In this document: positions 27,630-37,730 of the stretch, one piece after another
How positions within the stretch are numbered: position 1 is the stretch's first letter
Layout of the letters: each line of letters begins with the position of its first letter
Source of the DNA: Sphingobacterium sp. ML3W
GTDB lineage: Bacteria; Bacteroidota; Bacteroidia; Sphingobacteriales; Sphingobacteriaceae
Reading direction: 5' to 3'
NCBI RefSeq assembly: GCF_000747525.1
Contig: NZ_CP009278.1
Span: 2,542,001-2,606,000, forward strand
DNA length: 64,000 bases
Program-made: the position numbers and the translations under genes
The notes under the pieces: model-generated
The model's input: the letters and a program-made list of their open reading frames with translations, nothing else
Database searches by the model: none
Told to the model about the DNA's origin: nothing

Positions 27630-27986
27630 GGTTTAAGGATTTAATATGTGTTAATAGATGAAGCTTGTTGCAGTCTTAATTTTCATTTGATTGCAATATT
27701 AAGCATTTCCGCAAAGTAAGCTGAATATTGTTAATACAGTTTTAAGTTAACTTTATAAAAAGGTTAACTAATTTTAAGTAGTTAAATCTTTTTGAAGGTA
27801 CCTTTCATCAAACCTAGATCTGTACTTCATTCAAGCAAGATCAAAATCAACTATTTAGGCTAAGCCACATCCATAGATGTGGCTTTTATATTAATCAAGA
27901 TTTTATGGATTTATCATCTGGCAGGGTTTATAACTTAGAAAATCTGAAAGATGTTTTGTAAATTGGTAGCACTATTTATATACAGT
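27630..27986. other. Divergent intergenic region with a hairpin
   Basis: 357 bp between the metallophosphoesterase (minus) and the peptidase (plus). Its main element is the hairpin at 27862-27885, which lies in the peptidase leader; no coding frame is supported. Confidence 0.4.
27862..27889 (+). terminator. Terminator-like hairpin ahead of pepF
   Basis: A 10-bp perfect stem AAGCCACATC/GATGTGGCTT with a CATA loop, then TTATA, about 100 bp before the peptidase start. It may end a short upstream transcript or act as an attenuator. Confidence 0.45.
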
Positions 27987-29861
27987 ATGCGTAGAAAAAC
28001 ACAATTGATCACCGCGATGATGCTATTTTCAACGACGGTTGCGGTAAGCCAGATGAAAGTTCGTGAAGAACTGCCTGAAAAGTATAAGTGGGACCTTTCC
28101 CAATTATATGCTACGGATGAAAGCTGGAAAGAAGAAAAAGAACGAGTGCAACAAAAAATGCAGAAAGCTGCCTCGTACAAGGGAAAGCTTACACAGTCAG
28201 CCGCCCTACTTTTAGAAGCATTAGAGCTGAACAGTACACTAATCAAGGAAATGTCAAGACTTTCATCGTATGCAGCGATGAAGTCTGATCAAGATACCCG
28301 TGTGACCAAATATGCAGGAATGAATCAAGGACTGCAACAACTTTTTTCGGAATATGGAGCACTGACCTCATTCATGGAGCCTGAGTTATTGACCCTGAAA
28401 GAAGAGCAGCTCAATGCTTTTATTGCAAAAGAAAAAAGGCTGTCCATCTATAAGTTTTACCTAACAGATTTACTGCGCAAACGCGCACATAGAGGATCCG
28501 AAGAAGTAGAGAAAGTATTGGCATACTCCTCCTTAATGTCTGGCAATGCCGCTAATATCTACAGTACATTCATCAATGCTGAGTTTCCATATCCAGAGGT
28601 TGAATTGAATGGAGAGCATGTCAAGCTTAACTCCGCCAATTTTGCATTATATAGAGCCAGTGAAGACAGAGAAGTTAGGAGCAAGGTATTTGCCACCTAT
28701 TTTGGTAAATTGAATGAATTTCAACGGACCTTCGGCGCACAGCTCTATGGTAATATCAATGCAGGATTGTTTGCTACAAAAGCCCGTAATTATGAGAGTA
28801 CCTTAAATATGGCGCTTGATGGTGGTAATATTCCGACTGATGTCTTTCACAACCTCATCAAAAATGTCAATGGCAATTTAAATACCTTCCATCGCTATTT
28901 AAATCTTCGCAAGCGCATGATGGGGTTGGATACCCTGCACTATTACGATCTGTATGCACCTTTGGTTGACAAAGTTGATCTATCCTATACCGTAGAAGAA
29001 GCAGAAGAAAATATTCTGAAATCATTGAAACCCTTGGGCGACGACTATATAGCAGTGTCCAAGAAAGCATTTGAAGAAAGATGGATCGATATGTATCCAA
29101 ACGAAGGAAAGAGATCAGGAGCATATTCCAATGGCTCTGCTTATGATGTACATCCGTATATTCTCATGAATTATAATGGAAAGTACAACGACATGTCTAC
29201 ATTGACACACGAATTAGGGCATACTATGCACAGTTATCTGACTAATAAAAAACAACATTTCGCTAATGCGGATTATTCGATTTTTGTAGCAGAAGTAGCT
29301 TCCACATTAAATGAGGAGTTACTAAACGATTATATGTTGAAGCAGATTAAAGACGATGAGACTAGGTTAGCTATCCTTGGTAACTACCTCGAAGGCGCCA
29401 AAGGAACACTATTCCGTCAAACGCAATTTGCCGAATTCGAATATATGATCCATGAAAAAGTGGCTAAAGGAGAAGCGCTCACTGGTGAAGATTTTGATAA
29501 CATATATCTTGAACTGACCAAACGGTATTACGGACATGATAAAAATGTTTGTATTATTGATGACAACGTGAAATCCGAATGGTCTTACATCCCACATTTC
29601 TATTATAATTTTTACGTGTACCAATATGCGACATCATTCACGGCTTCAACCGCACTCTCCGAAAAGGTATTGCGCGGAACAGATGCCGATCGTAAGAAAT
29701 ATCTTAATTTTCTAGCTTCCGGAAGTACCAAATATCCGGTAGACCTTCTTGTTGATGCAGGAGTGGACATGAATACTACCGAACCCTTTGACCTGACGAT
29801 TGCAAAGATCAATAAAGTTATGGCCGAGATGGAGGCTATTCTGACGAAACAAGGTAAATAA
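27987..29861 (+). CDS. pepF: M3B oligoendopeptidase F-like, with signal peptide
   Basis: A 624-residue M3-family zinc peptidase. The oligoendopeptidase F N-terminal domain spans about 85-230, and the catalytic domain holds STLTHELGHTMHSYLT, with HELGH near residue 407 and the third ligand Glu in FVAEVASTLNEE. PepF enzymes cleave peptides of roughly 6-20 residues. Unlike the cytoplasmic lactococcal enzyme, this one starts with MRRKTQLITAMMLFSTTVAV and SQ, a plausible signal peptide, so it is probably periplasmic. An ATG-less extension reaches 27951, but the ATG at 27987 places the signal peptide properly. Confidence 0.9.
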   Translation: MRRKTQLITAMMLFSTTVAVSQMKVREELPEKYKWDLSQLYATDESWKEEKERVQQKMQKAASYKGKLTQSAALLLEALELNSTLIKEMSRLSSYAAMKSDQDTRVTKYAGMNQGLQQLFSEYGALTSFMEPELLTLKEEQLNAFIAKEKRLSIYKFYLTDLLRKRAHRGSEEVEKVLAYSSLMSGNAANIYSTFINAEFPYPEVELNGEHVKLNSANFALYRASEDREVRSKVFATYFGKLNEFQRTFGAQLYGNINAGLFATKARNYESTLNMALDGGNIPTDVFHNLIKNVNGNLNTFHRYLNLRKRMMGLDTLHYYDLYAPLVDKVDLSYTVEEAEENILKSLKPLGDDYIAVSKKAFEERWIDMYPNEGKRSGAYSNGSAYDVHPYILMNYNGKYNDMSTLTHELGHTMHSYLTNKKQHFANADYSIFVAEVASTLNEELLNDYMLKQIKDDETRLAILGNYLEGAKGTLFRQTQFAEFEYMIHEKVAKGEALTGEDFDNIYLELTKRYYGHDKNVCIIDDNVKSEWSYIPHFYYNFYVYQYATSFTASTALSEKVLRGTDADRKKYLNFLASGSTKYPVDLLVDAGVDMNTTEPFDLTIAKINKVMAEMEAILTKQGK

Positions 29862-29881
29862 GAACAGTAATTGACCGAAAC

Positions 29882-29912
29882 AACAAAAGCCGTAGCAATA
29901 CGGCTTTTGTTT
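29882..29912 (+). terminator. Rho-independent terminator
   Basis: Perfect stem AACAAAAGCCGTA/TACGGCTTTTGTT with a GCAA-type loop, 20 bp after the peptidase stop. A-rich and T-rich arms suit both directions. Confidence 0.78.
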
Positions 29913-29965
29913 ATTACGACTATTAGAAGCTGATATAAATTTCAGGCGCTAATATATACATCAAG

Positions 29966-30472
29966 CTAAATATTTAATTCTCCCTCTCGTCCAATATCTA
30001 TTTTCTGACCAGAAATAGCACTTTTCGCAACTTGGAATATGGTCACCAGTTTATTCGTTTTATTATCCCAATAATGGGCATCCTGAACTTTCACTTTCAA
30101 TATGCGTATATGAGGATCATCTTTTCCTTTTTCAAACCAAGCTTCTACAAATCTGTTCCAATATTTCTCAATACGTTCTTGGCTATTAGATATTTCTACT
30201 TCGCCATTTATACTCAAGAAGTTGTAGTCATCAACTTGAGAAAATAATAGACTTATTAAATTGTTGCTTTCAAGGTTTTTAAATGTTTCACTTTCTGCGG
30301 AAATAAGATACCAGATATTACCTTCTTCATCTACTTCCTGCCTACTCATAGGTACAGCATGAACAAAGCTGTTCGCTACAGGATAGGTGCACATCATTCC
30401 AATATCAATCTTGTTGACGAAATCTCGAAGTTTGTGAATAGCTTCAAGATTATGTAAATTCTCTGTACTCAT
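29966..30472 (-). CDS. PNPOx-like general stress protein
   Basis: A 168-residue pyridoxamine-phosphate-oxidase-fold protein of the Pyrid_ox_like (general stress protein 26) group. Typical pattern: IGMMCTYPVANSFVHAVPMS with Ser/Arg near the flavin phosphate site, EEGNIWYLISAESETFKNL, and NFLSINGEVEIS. It probably binds a flavin or deazaflavin; the substrate is unknown. The open frame extends 47 codons upstream to 30613, but MSTENLHNLEAIHKLRDFV at 30472 matches the normal start. Confidence 0.85.
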   Translation of the reverse strand: MSTENLHNLEAIHKLRDFVNKIDIGMMCTYPVANSFVHAVPMSRQEVDEEGNIWYLISAESETFKNLESNNLISLLFSQVDDYNFLSINGEVEISNSQERIEKYWNRFVEAWFEKGKDDPHIRILKVKVQDAHYWDNKTNKLVTIFQVAKSAISGQKIDIGREGELNI

Positions 30473-30722
30473 AAAATTATGTTTTTTAAAACCAAACCTA
30501 TATTGATAACATTTGAAGACAGATAAAGTTCGTTGCAGAATCAGGTATATACTAGAAAAATTAAAAAGCAAAAGAACATATTCAGAACGATGTATCTTTC
30601 CATCGTTCATCAAAAAAGATTAAAAGCTGACTTTTAACAGGTAATTGTCAAATAAATCAAAAGAGAGATTGTAGCTCTAAAAGATATTTTAACTTAGGTC
30701 AACTTTTTGGACGCGAATAATT

Positions 30723-31622
30723 ATGGAACGTAAAATCACATTTTTCTCATTGAAAGAAATTGTTGAGGAACAAATGAATACGCAGTTGTATGACGGGTAT
30801 ACAATATGTCGTTTGCACAAAGACACTATGAGCGATTTACGCATGCAAGAACCCATGCGTACAGATAGTTTTGGTATGACGCTAATTTTAGCAGGCTCAT
30901 TACGTATGCGGATTGGTTTTTCAGAACATGAGATGGGTGAAAGGATGGCTTTTTTACATTCACCAACAACAATATTAGAGTTTATCGAAATGGATGAACA
31001 GCTTGAAATGATCAGTTGCATGTTCTCGCTCGATTTCTTAAAAAGTATTGGCATATTTTTTCAAGGAAAGTCTTCTCTTGACTTTTTATTTGATAACTAT
31101 TTAAAAGTATTTGATTTACAAGAGCAGGCGGTTAAGAGATATGCTATCCACATGGAGCATTTACAGGAATTAAACTTACGTAAAAGCCCCATTAAAAATC
31201 AGATGGAAATTATCCATAGTACCTTCTCTCTTTTACATTATGAAATAGAATCAATTCTTATGCAAGAGATTGTACATAATGTGGCGTTAAGTGGACGAAA
31301 GGAAAAATTATGTATGGAGTTTATTACCCTTGTTATGGATGGATTTAAAATCCATAGGTCGGTACAGCATTATGCAGATGCTCTTTTTATTAGTCGTAAA
31401 TATTTGAGTAGAGTAGTCAAAGAAGTAACAGGTCTCAATCCTTTACAAATTATTGAGCAAACATTGATGGCAGAAATTATTAGCAAATTGCGTTCTAATT
31501 TGTTTTCTATTTCAGATATCATGCATCAATTAAATTTTAATGACCTTCCGACATTTAGTAAGTTTTTTAAAAAAAATATCGGTATTTCTCCCAATATGTA
31601 CCGAAAAGAATTGTTGAAGTAA
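30723..31622 (+). CDS. AraC family regulator next to RND operon
   Basis: A 299-residue AraC/XylS regulator. The N-terminal half (about 1-150) is a cupin-like sensor domain with GMTLILAGSLRMRIGFSEHE; the C-terminal 100 residues hold two helix-turn-helix units: SVQHYADALFISRKYLSRVV and ISDIMHQLNFNDLPTFSKFF, with FFKKNIGISPNMYRKE as the family end. It precedes the RND efflux operon by 190 bp on the same strand and is the likely local regulator; that assignment rests on position. Confidence 0.92.
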   Translation: MERKITFFSLKEIVEEQMNTQLYDGYTICRLHKDTMSDLRMQEPMRTDSFGMTLILAGSLRMRIGFSEHEMGERMAFLHSPTTILEFIEMDEQLEMISCMFSLDFLKSIGIFFQGKSSLDFLFDNYLKVFDLQEQAVKRYAIHMEHLQELNLRKSPIKNQMEIIHSTFSLLHYEIESILMQEIVHNVALSGRKEKLCMEFITLVMDGFKIHRSVQHYADALFISRKYLSRVVKEVTGLNPLQIIEQTLMAEIISKLRSNLFSISDIMHQLNFNDLPTFSKFFKKNIGISPNMYRKELLK

Positions 31623-31699
31623 AAAACATCATTATTGATTTGGTGTCTTTTTGACAAGTTAAAATTCCTTTTTGACTTTTTATCATATTTAGTCAGTCT

Positions 31700-31707
31700 T
31701 ATATTTG
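31700..31707 (+). promoter_or_regulatory. Candidate -7 promoter box of RND operon
   Basis: TATATTTG matches TAnnTTTG, about 105 bp upstream of the adaptor gene. A TTTG at 31671-31674 is 25 bp away, longer than the ideal 19-21, so the -33 match is poor. Confidence 0.4.
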
Positions 31708-31812
31708 TTCCATTATTAAAATGAACGGTTAACAAGTTTAATTACCCACATCCTAGATGTCTAATAAATAAACTACTGTTTCTTAAATAATGAAAAACAT
31801 AATATATTTCAG

Positions 31813-32973
31813 ATGAATCGAAAATCAGTTTTTAGTACAACTTTGCTTGGACTTAGTTTAGCCTTCTTAACAAGTTGTAGTCAAAACCCAAAGCATGGTC
31901 CTGGGGCAGCAGCTCCGGTTGAAGTTCCTGTGATGACACTTCAAAAGGGGAGTGGAACATTAACAAAAACATATGCTAGTAGTATAGAAGGAGTTGTTAA
32001 TGTTGAAATCCGTCCTCAAGTTTCGGGGTATTTACACAAGATCTATGTAGAAGAAGGTGCCACAGTCCGTGCGGGTCAAGTTTTGTTCCAAGTCGACGAT
32101 CGTATGTATAGGGAGCAATATAAAACTGCGCAAGCTGCTATTTTAGCTGCGAAAGCGAATCTGTCCAATATTAAAATAGATTTAGATCGTAAAAAAGAAT
32201 TAGTAAGCAATAAATTAGTGTCTACACTTCAGGTTGAACAGGCGCAAGCTTCATTCGATGGAGCTCAAGCAGCATTAGCCCAAGCGATGTCTGCTTACGA
32301 AACGGCGAAAATTAATTTGGAATTCTGCACGATTAAAGCTCCTGTTAACGGAACTATTGGTCGTATCCCATATCGTTTAGGTAGTTTAATTAATCCAAGT
32401 GCTGTCAATCCATTGACTATGCTGTCAGATACACATGCTGTATACGCTTACTTTTCAATGAGTGAAATCGATTTTGTGAATTTTCAAGATAGATTGGAAG
32501 GGAGCTCAACTGCTGAGAAGTTAAAGGATGCGGAGCTAGTCACTTTATTGACTGCCAATGGCCAAGCATTCTCTCAGCTTGGAAAGATTGATGCCATCGA
32601 GGGACAATTTGACAAGAATACGGGTTCGATTACTTTACGCGCTAAATTTCAAAATCCAGAAGGACAGTTACGCACAGGCAATACCGGAAAAGTACTTATT
32701 GAGCAACCTGTTGATAATGTCGTATTAGTCCCGGTTACAGCCACTACAGCTGTTCAAGATAAAATTTTCGCTTATACCATTGATAAGGATGGCAAAGCAG
32801 CACAAACTGCTATTGTAGTCAGCGGTAAACAGGGAGGGGACTATTTCGTTCAATCAGGTCTTCAGTCAGGAGATCAGATTATTACTAATGGACTGAGTTT
32901 TCTTCAAAACGGCATGCCTGTAAAGGTCAAGTCCGTAAGCACAACAAGTCAAGACAGTTTAAAAAAGTCCTAG
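31813..32973 (+). CDS. RND efflux periplasmic adaptor (MFP)
   Basis: A 386-residue AcrA-type membrane fusion protein. A lipoprotein signal is visible (LGLSLAFLTSC, Cys near residue 22). Then come the lipoyl half-motifs (EIRPQVSGYLHKIYVEEGAT and TIKAPVNGTIGRI), a coiled-coil hairpin between them, and the beta-barrel and membrane-proximal domains. It bridges the inner-membrane pump and the outer-membrane channel in the periplasm. It is the first gene of a three-gene operon: 21 bp to the pump gene. Confidence 0.94.
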   Translation: MNRKSVFSTTLLGLSLAFLTSCSQNPKHGPGAAAPVEVPVMTLQKGSGTLTKTYASSIEGVVNVEIRPQVSGYLHKIYVEEGATVRAGQVLFQVDDRMYREQYKTAQAAILAAKANLSNIKIDLDRKKELVSNKLVSTLQVEQAQASFDGAQAALAQAMSAYETAKINLEFCTIKAPVNGTIGRIPYRLGSLINPSAVNPLTMLSDTHAVYAYFSMSEIDFVNFQDRLEGSSTAEKLKDAELVTLLTANGQAFSQLGKIDAIEGQFDKNTGSITLRAKFQNPEGQLRTGNTGKVLIEQPVDNVVLVPVTATTAVQDKIFAYTIDKDGKAAQTAIVVSGKQGGDYFVQSGLQSGDQIITNGLSFLQNGMPVKVKSVSTTSQDSLKKS

Positions 32974-32994
32974 GTATCATTTTCAGAAGACATT

Positions 32995-35900
32995 ATGTTA
33001 AAAAAGATAATAAAACGGCCAGTATTGGCGACCGTTATATCCATTTTATTGGTTATTCTCGGCGTAGTTGCTATGATGGGATTACCGATAACCAAATTCC
33101 CAGAAATCGCACCCCCAAGTGTGATGGTTACTGCTATGTATCCAGGTGCCTCGGCAGAGGTAATTGCTAGATCAGTAGCACCACCCCTTGAGAATGCAAT
33201 CAATGGGGTAGAAAATATGGATTACATGACCTCTACATCAAGTAATGATGGAAGTTTAATGCTTACTGTTGTATTCAAGTTAGGCACTGATCCTGATCAA
33301 GCAGCCGTCAATGTTCAGAACCGAGTCTCACAGGCAACGAGTATGTTACCTGCTGAAGTTACTCAATTTGGAGTAACAACCCTTAAGAGGCAGAATAGTA
33401 TGGTTGCTATGATTACTCTTTATTCTGATGACAGCAAATCGGACGAGCTTTTTATCGAGAACTATGCTAAGATCAATATTGTACCAGAATTAAAGCGTAT
33501 TACAGGTGTCGGTGATGCTCAGGTGTTTGGTAATAAAGATTATTCCATGCGTGTGTGGCTCAATCCAACACAGATGGCATCTTATAGTATTACTCCACAA
33601 GAAGTCTCCGCTGCGATTCAAAGTCAGAATCTGGAAGCTGCCCCAGGAAGATTTGGTGAAAGTACAAAAGAAGCTGTTGAATATGTTATCCGTTACAAAG
33701 GTAAGCTCATAGAAGTTGAAGATTACGAAAATATAATTGTACGAGCTAATTCAGATGGATCAGTTCTGCGACTTCAAGATATCGCAAAAGTAGAGTTTGG
33801 TTCGTATACCAATACGGTTAGTACAAGTTACAATAAGAAACCGGCGATCATGATTGCCTTATTTCAAACAGCGGGATCAAATGCAAATGCTGTTGAAGTA
33901 GCTATGCAAGAGCGCTTGGCCGAGCTTGCTAAATCTTTCCCCGCAGGTCTCAAATACACTACACCTTATTCTTCCAAAGAATCATTGGATCAATCTGTTG
34001 AGCAGGTAATTACGACGCTTATAGAGGCGTTTATATTGGTGTTTATTGTTGTATTTATCTTCCTGCAAGATTTTAGATCTACCCTAATTCCTGCCATTGC
34101 AGTCCCTGTTTCGATTATAGGTACATTCTTTTTTATGCAGTTGTTTGGATTCTCTATTAATTTGTTGACACTGTTTGCGCTGGTTTTGGCTATTGGTATC
34201 GTAGTGGATGATGCTATTGTCGTGGTTGAAGCAGTACATGCCAAGATGGAAAAGAAAAAGTTAAATGCTAAAGCAGCGACGATGTCGGCCATGAGTGAGA
34301 TTACGGGCGCGATCATATCCATTACCTTAGTGATGTCTGCTGTCTTTGTCCCAGTAGCCTTTATGGAAGGCCCAACAGGGGTATTCTATCAACAATTTGC
34401 ATTGACATTGGCGATGGCTATTCTGATTTCTGCACTTAATGCTTTAACTCTAAGTCCAGCTTTGTGTGCCATTTTGTTAAAATCACATGATGGTCATACG
34501 GAAGGAAAGAAAACCAATTTTAAAGAACGCTTCTTTGCAGGTTTCAATGCCGCGTTTAATAAGATGACATTTCGCTATGGTAAATCGGTACTCTTTTTAA
34601 TCAAGCGTAAGTCAGTAGCATTTTCAGCTTTAGCATTGCTCATCGGTTTATTCATATGGATGTTTCGTACGACTCCGACTGGTTTTATTCCAGATGAGGA
34701 TCAAAGTTTCTTAATGGCGATGGTCAACACACCTCCAGGAGCTTCTTTAGACCGTACCACGCAATTGATGACAGCAGCTGAGTTGGATATCCAAAAGCAC
34801 CCAGCAGTTGAATCTGTTATTAATGTTTCAGGTCTTAATATGATGACATTCAGCACATCCTCTTCGTCAGGTGTCATGATGATCCGTTTAAAGCCTTTAA
34901 AAGAAAGGGGGGATGTTAAAGATATCGATCAGATTTTGGGAGCTCTCCAAGGCCAACTCCAGAGTCATCAAGGAGCAAATTTCTTTGTGTTAGGAATGCC
35001 TACGGTTTCAGGGTTTGGTAATACATCAGGATTAGAAATTGTATTACAAGATAAGACAGCAGGTAGTTTAGCTAAATTCAGTGAGGTGTCAAATGGTTAT
35101 ATGGGTGCATTGATGCAACGCCCAGAGATAGCCTTCGCTTTTACCACATTTAATGCCTCTTATCCACAATTTGAAATAATTGTTGATGAAATGAAGGCAA
35201 AACAACTTCATGTCAATGTTTCGGATCTTATGGCAGTTATGCAAGGTTATTACGGAAGTATGCAGGCATCTGATCTAAATCGATTCGGTAAATATTACCG
35301 TGTCGTGATTCAGTCGTCTCCCGAATTCAGAGCAGATCCGTCATCCTTGGATGGAATTCAATTAAAGAACCAATTGGGTCAGATGGTACCCATCAATAGT
35401 TTAGTCACATTGAAACCGGTTTCTGGTCCAGAGACTGTTGAGCATTTTAACTTATTCAATGCCATCAATATCACAGCAATGCCCAATCCTGGATATAGTA
35501 CTGGGCAAGCTATGGAAGCAGTAGAACAGGTTAGTGCTAGCTTCTTACCAAATGGCTTTGCACATGATTGGAAAGGGATGAGCCGGGAAGAGAAGTCTTC
35601 AAGTGGACAGACAGCGGTAATTTTTGGATTAAGTATCATATTCATTTACTTCCTTCTTTCTGCCCAATACGAAAGCTATATTTTGCCATGGTCAGTATTG
35701 ATCAGTATCCCTGCCGGGTTATTAGGTGTATTCATTGGGATAAGTCTTGCAGATTTATCCAATAATATATATGTGCAGGTCGCACTGATAATGTTGATTG
35801 GTTTATTGGCCAAGAACTCTATCCTGATTATCGAATTTGCGATCCAACGCAGGCGAGCAGGAAAGAGTTTAGTTGCAGCAGCAGTTGAAGGTGCTAAGGC

Positions 35901-36159
35901 GCGACTTAGACCTATTCTCATGACTTCGTTAGCTTTTATAGCAGGTTTGACACCTTTATTATTTGCTGTCGGTCCATCCGCAATTGGTAATCATTCCATT
36001 GGTTATGCAGCTGTATTTGGCATGATAGCAGGGACTATTTTCGGTTTGCTATTAACTCCAATATTATTCGTGGTATTTCAATATCTACAAGAGCGTCTAA
36101 GTGGTAAACCAGTTGATGAAAGTGATTGGGAATACGAAGAAGCCGAAGTTTCAAATTAA
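32995..36159 (+). CDS. RND multidrug efflux pump, HAE1 (AcrB) family
   Basis: A 1054-residue inner-membrane pump, the standard HAE1 length. It opens with the amphipathic FIKRP-like start (MLKKIIKRPVLATVISILLV), has the periplasmic porter domains, and its fourth helix carries the proton-relay pair in LALVLAIGIVVDDAIVVVEA (DD). The second half repeats the layout with GLLAKNSILIIEFA in helix 10-11. Such pumps export drugs, dyes, bile salts or lipids using proton import. The C-terminus overlaps nothing essential; the next gene begins 27 bp after the stop. Confidence 0.95.
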   Translation: MLKKIIKRPVLATVISILLVILGVVAMMGLPITKFPEIAPPSVMVTAMYPGASAEVIARSVAPPLENAINGVENMDYMTSTSSNDGSLMLTVVFKLGTDPDQAAVNVQNRVSQATSMLPAEVTQFGVTTLKRQNSMVAMITLYSDDSKSDELFIENYAKINIVPELKRITGVGDAQVFGNKDYSMRVWLNPTQMASYSITPQEVSAAIQSQNLEAAPGRFGESTKEAVEYVIRYKGKLIEVEDYENIIVRANSDGSVLRLQDIAKVEFGSYTNTVSTSYNKKPAIMIALFQTAGSNANAVEVAMQERLAELAKSFPAGLKYTTPYSSKESLDQSVEQVITTLIEAFILVFIVVFIFLQDFRSTLIPAIAVPVSIIGTFFFMQLFGFSINLLTLFALVLAIGIVVDDAIVVVEAVHAKMEKKKLNAKAATMSAMSEITGAIISITLVMSAVFVPVAFMEGPTGVFYQQFALTLAMAILISALNALTLSPALCAILLKSHDGHTEGKKTNFKERFFAGFNAAFNKMTFRYGKSVLFLIKRKSVAFSALALLIGLFIWMFRTTPTGFIPDEDQSFLMAMVNTPPGASLDRTTQLMTAAELDIQKHPAVESVINVSGLNMMTFSTSSSSGVMMIRLKPLKERGDVKDIDQILGALQGQLQSHQGANFFVLGMPTVSGFGNTSGLEIVLQDKTAGSLAKFSEVSNGYMGALMQRPEIAFAFTTFNASYPQFEIIVDEMKAKQLHVNVSDLMAVMQGYYGSMQASDLNRFGKYYRVVIQSSPEFRADPSSLDGIQLKNQLGQMVPINSLVTLKPVSGPETVEHFNLFNAINITAMPNPGYSTGQAMEAVEQVSASFLPNGFAHDWKGMSREEKSSSGQTAVIFGLSIIFIYFLLSAQYESYILPWSVLISIPAGLLGVFIGISLADLSNNIYVQVALIMLIGLLAKNSILIIEFAIQRRRAGKSLVAAAVEGAKARLRPILMTSLAFIAGLTPLLFAVGPSAIGNHSIGYAAVFGMIAGTIFGLLLTPILFVVFQYLQERLSGKPVDESDWEYEEAEVSN

Positions 36160-36185
36160 TAGTAAATCAAATGGTACGGATTGAC

Positions 36186-37613
36186 ATGAATAAAAATAAA
36201 ATAAACATGACTTGTCTATGTGTAAGCCTACTACTGGCTTACTCATGTAAGTCTTCGAAATACATACCACAAGAAACCAATGTCCCAAGTGAATTTCCGC
36301 AAGGACAGACAGTGACAATTGTGGATACTACTAATTCCATTGGAGCTATTTCATATCGAGAATTTTTTAATGATCAAACGCTACTTACGTTAATTGATAG
36401 TGCATTGTTAAATAATAATGACCTACTGGTTGCAATCAAACAGATTGAGATCGCTAATGAATCGATGAAACAAGCAAAATGGGGTCATATACCGCAAATC
36501 GGACTAACGGCAGGAACAGGTTCTGTGACTCGTCCATCAGATAATAGTATAAATGGGACGACAGTTGTTCAAGCGACAGGGAAAAGGTACATGGAAGATT
36601 ACTCTTCTACGCTCAACATTTCTTGGGAAGCAGATATCTGGGGTAAGATCAAAGGACGCAAAGAGATTGCTTTGACCAGCTATCTCCAGACTCAGGAGGC
36701 TAGAAAGGCTGTACAGACACGATTGGTCAGTACTATAGCGCAAGGCTATTATAATCTTTTGATGTTGGATTTACAAAAGGAAATCAGCCTGAAGAATTTA
36801 AGTTTGATTGACAATGTACTACAAATGTCACGTGTCCAGTACACTTTGGGACTGACTACGTTATTAGCCGTTCAGCAACAAGAAAGTAATCGAGATGTTG
36901 TTGCCAAGACAATTCCAGTATTAGAGGAGCAGATTACTGTGCAGGAAAATAGCCTGCAAGCATTGGTAGGTCGTATGCCAGGTCAAATTGAAAGAAGGAC
37001 AAGTCTGTTATCGTTAACAGTAAAAGACCAGCTGTCTACCGGTATCCCCGCAGAAATGCTTGCTTTAAGACCAGACGTACGAACAGCAGAACTAGCCCTT
37101 CAAAAAGCAGTAGCACAGGTGCATGTATCTAAAGTTAGTATGTATCCTAGCTTGAATATTACTGCACAAGGTGGGTTGAATGCTTTCAAGGCGAGTGATT
37201 GGTTCAATATCCCAGGATCGTTGTTTGGAGCAGTTGCTGGTTCCATTACACAGCCAATATTACAGGGTAGACAATTAAAGACAGCATATAACCAATCCAT
37301 CCTAGCTGGAGAACAAGCAGAGATTCAGTTTAAAGAAAGTGTCTTGCAGGCTGTGACCGAAGTTTCCAATATTTTGGCAAATATCGCCTCGTTAGATGAG
37401 CAACAAACGATATCAACAGGCTTGGTACAAAGAAACCTTGAGATGATTGTTAATGCCGACCAATTATTCAAAAATGATATGGCGACATACATCGAAGTAA
37501 TAACAGCTCAACAAAGCAAATTACAATCAGAGCTTGATAATGCAGCTCTCAAAAACCAAAGGCTCTTAGCGGAAGTCAACCTTTACCGCGCATTGGGTGG
37601 TGGTCGCTATTAG
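36186..37613 (+). CDS. TolC/OprM-like outer-membrane efflux channel
   Basis: A 475-residue outer-membrane factor of the NodT type. The lipoprotein signal is MNKNKINMTCLCVSLLLAYS followed by CKSS, so the mature protein starts with an acylated Cys. Two OEP repeats follow, with helix signatures such as LLVAIKQIEIANESMKQAKW and TYNQS-type repeats (QLKTAYNQSILAGEQAEIQ). It forms the exit duct for the pump upstream. The frame extends to an ATG at 36126 inside the pump gene and another at 36171, but 36186 gives the clean lipoprotein signal. Confidence 0.92.
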   Translation: MNKNKINMTCLCVSLLLAYSCKSSKYIPQETNVPSEFPQGQTVTIVDTTNSIGAISYREFFNDQTLLTLIDSALLNNNDLLVAIKQIEIANESMKQAKWGHIPQIGLTAGTGSVTRPSDNSINGTTVVQATGKRYMEDYSSTLNISWEADIWGKIKGRKEIALTSYLQTQEARKAVQTRLVSTIAQGYYNLLMLDLQKEISLKNLSLIDNVLQMSRVQYTLGLTTLLAVQQQESNRDVVAKTIPVLEEQITVQENSLQALVGRMPGQIERRTSLLSLTVKDQLSTGIPAEMLALRPDVRTAELALQKAVAQVHVSKVSMYPSLNITAQGGLNAFKASDWFNIPGSLFGAVAGSITQPILQGRQLKTAYNQSILAGEQAEIQFKESVLQAVTEVSNILANIASLDEQQTISTGLVQRNLEMIVNADQLFKNDMATYIEVITAQQSKLQSELDNAALKNQRLLAEVNLYRALGGGRY

Positions 37614-37648
37614 CATAGTACGTAGTAGTCTATATATGTTCAACGATG

Positions 37649-37677
37649 TGTCCTGAATGCTTGCGTTCAGGACATTA
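37649..37677 (+). terminator. Terminator of RND operon
   Basis: Arms TGTCCTGAATGC and GCGTTCAGGACA pair over 12 positions (one G-U) around a TT turn, then TTATTA. Located 36 bp after the channel gene. Confidence 0.65.
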
Positions 37678-37730
37678 TTAAAAATCAGATTTCATTGTAA
37701 CCACATTAATTATCACTTAAAAAGAACAAC

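Noticed and set aside
36126..36185. Upstream start for the efflux channel gene
   Set aside because: It lies in the pump gene out of phase and reads MGIRRSRSFK; the ATG at 36186 gives a proper lipoprotein signal.
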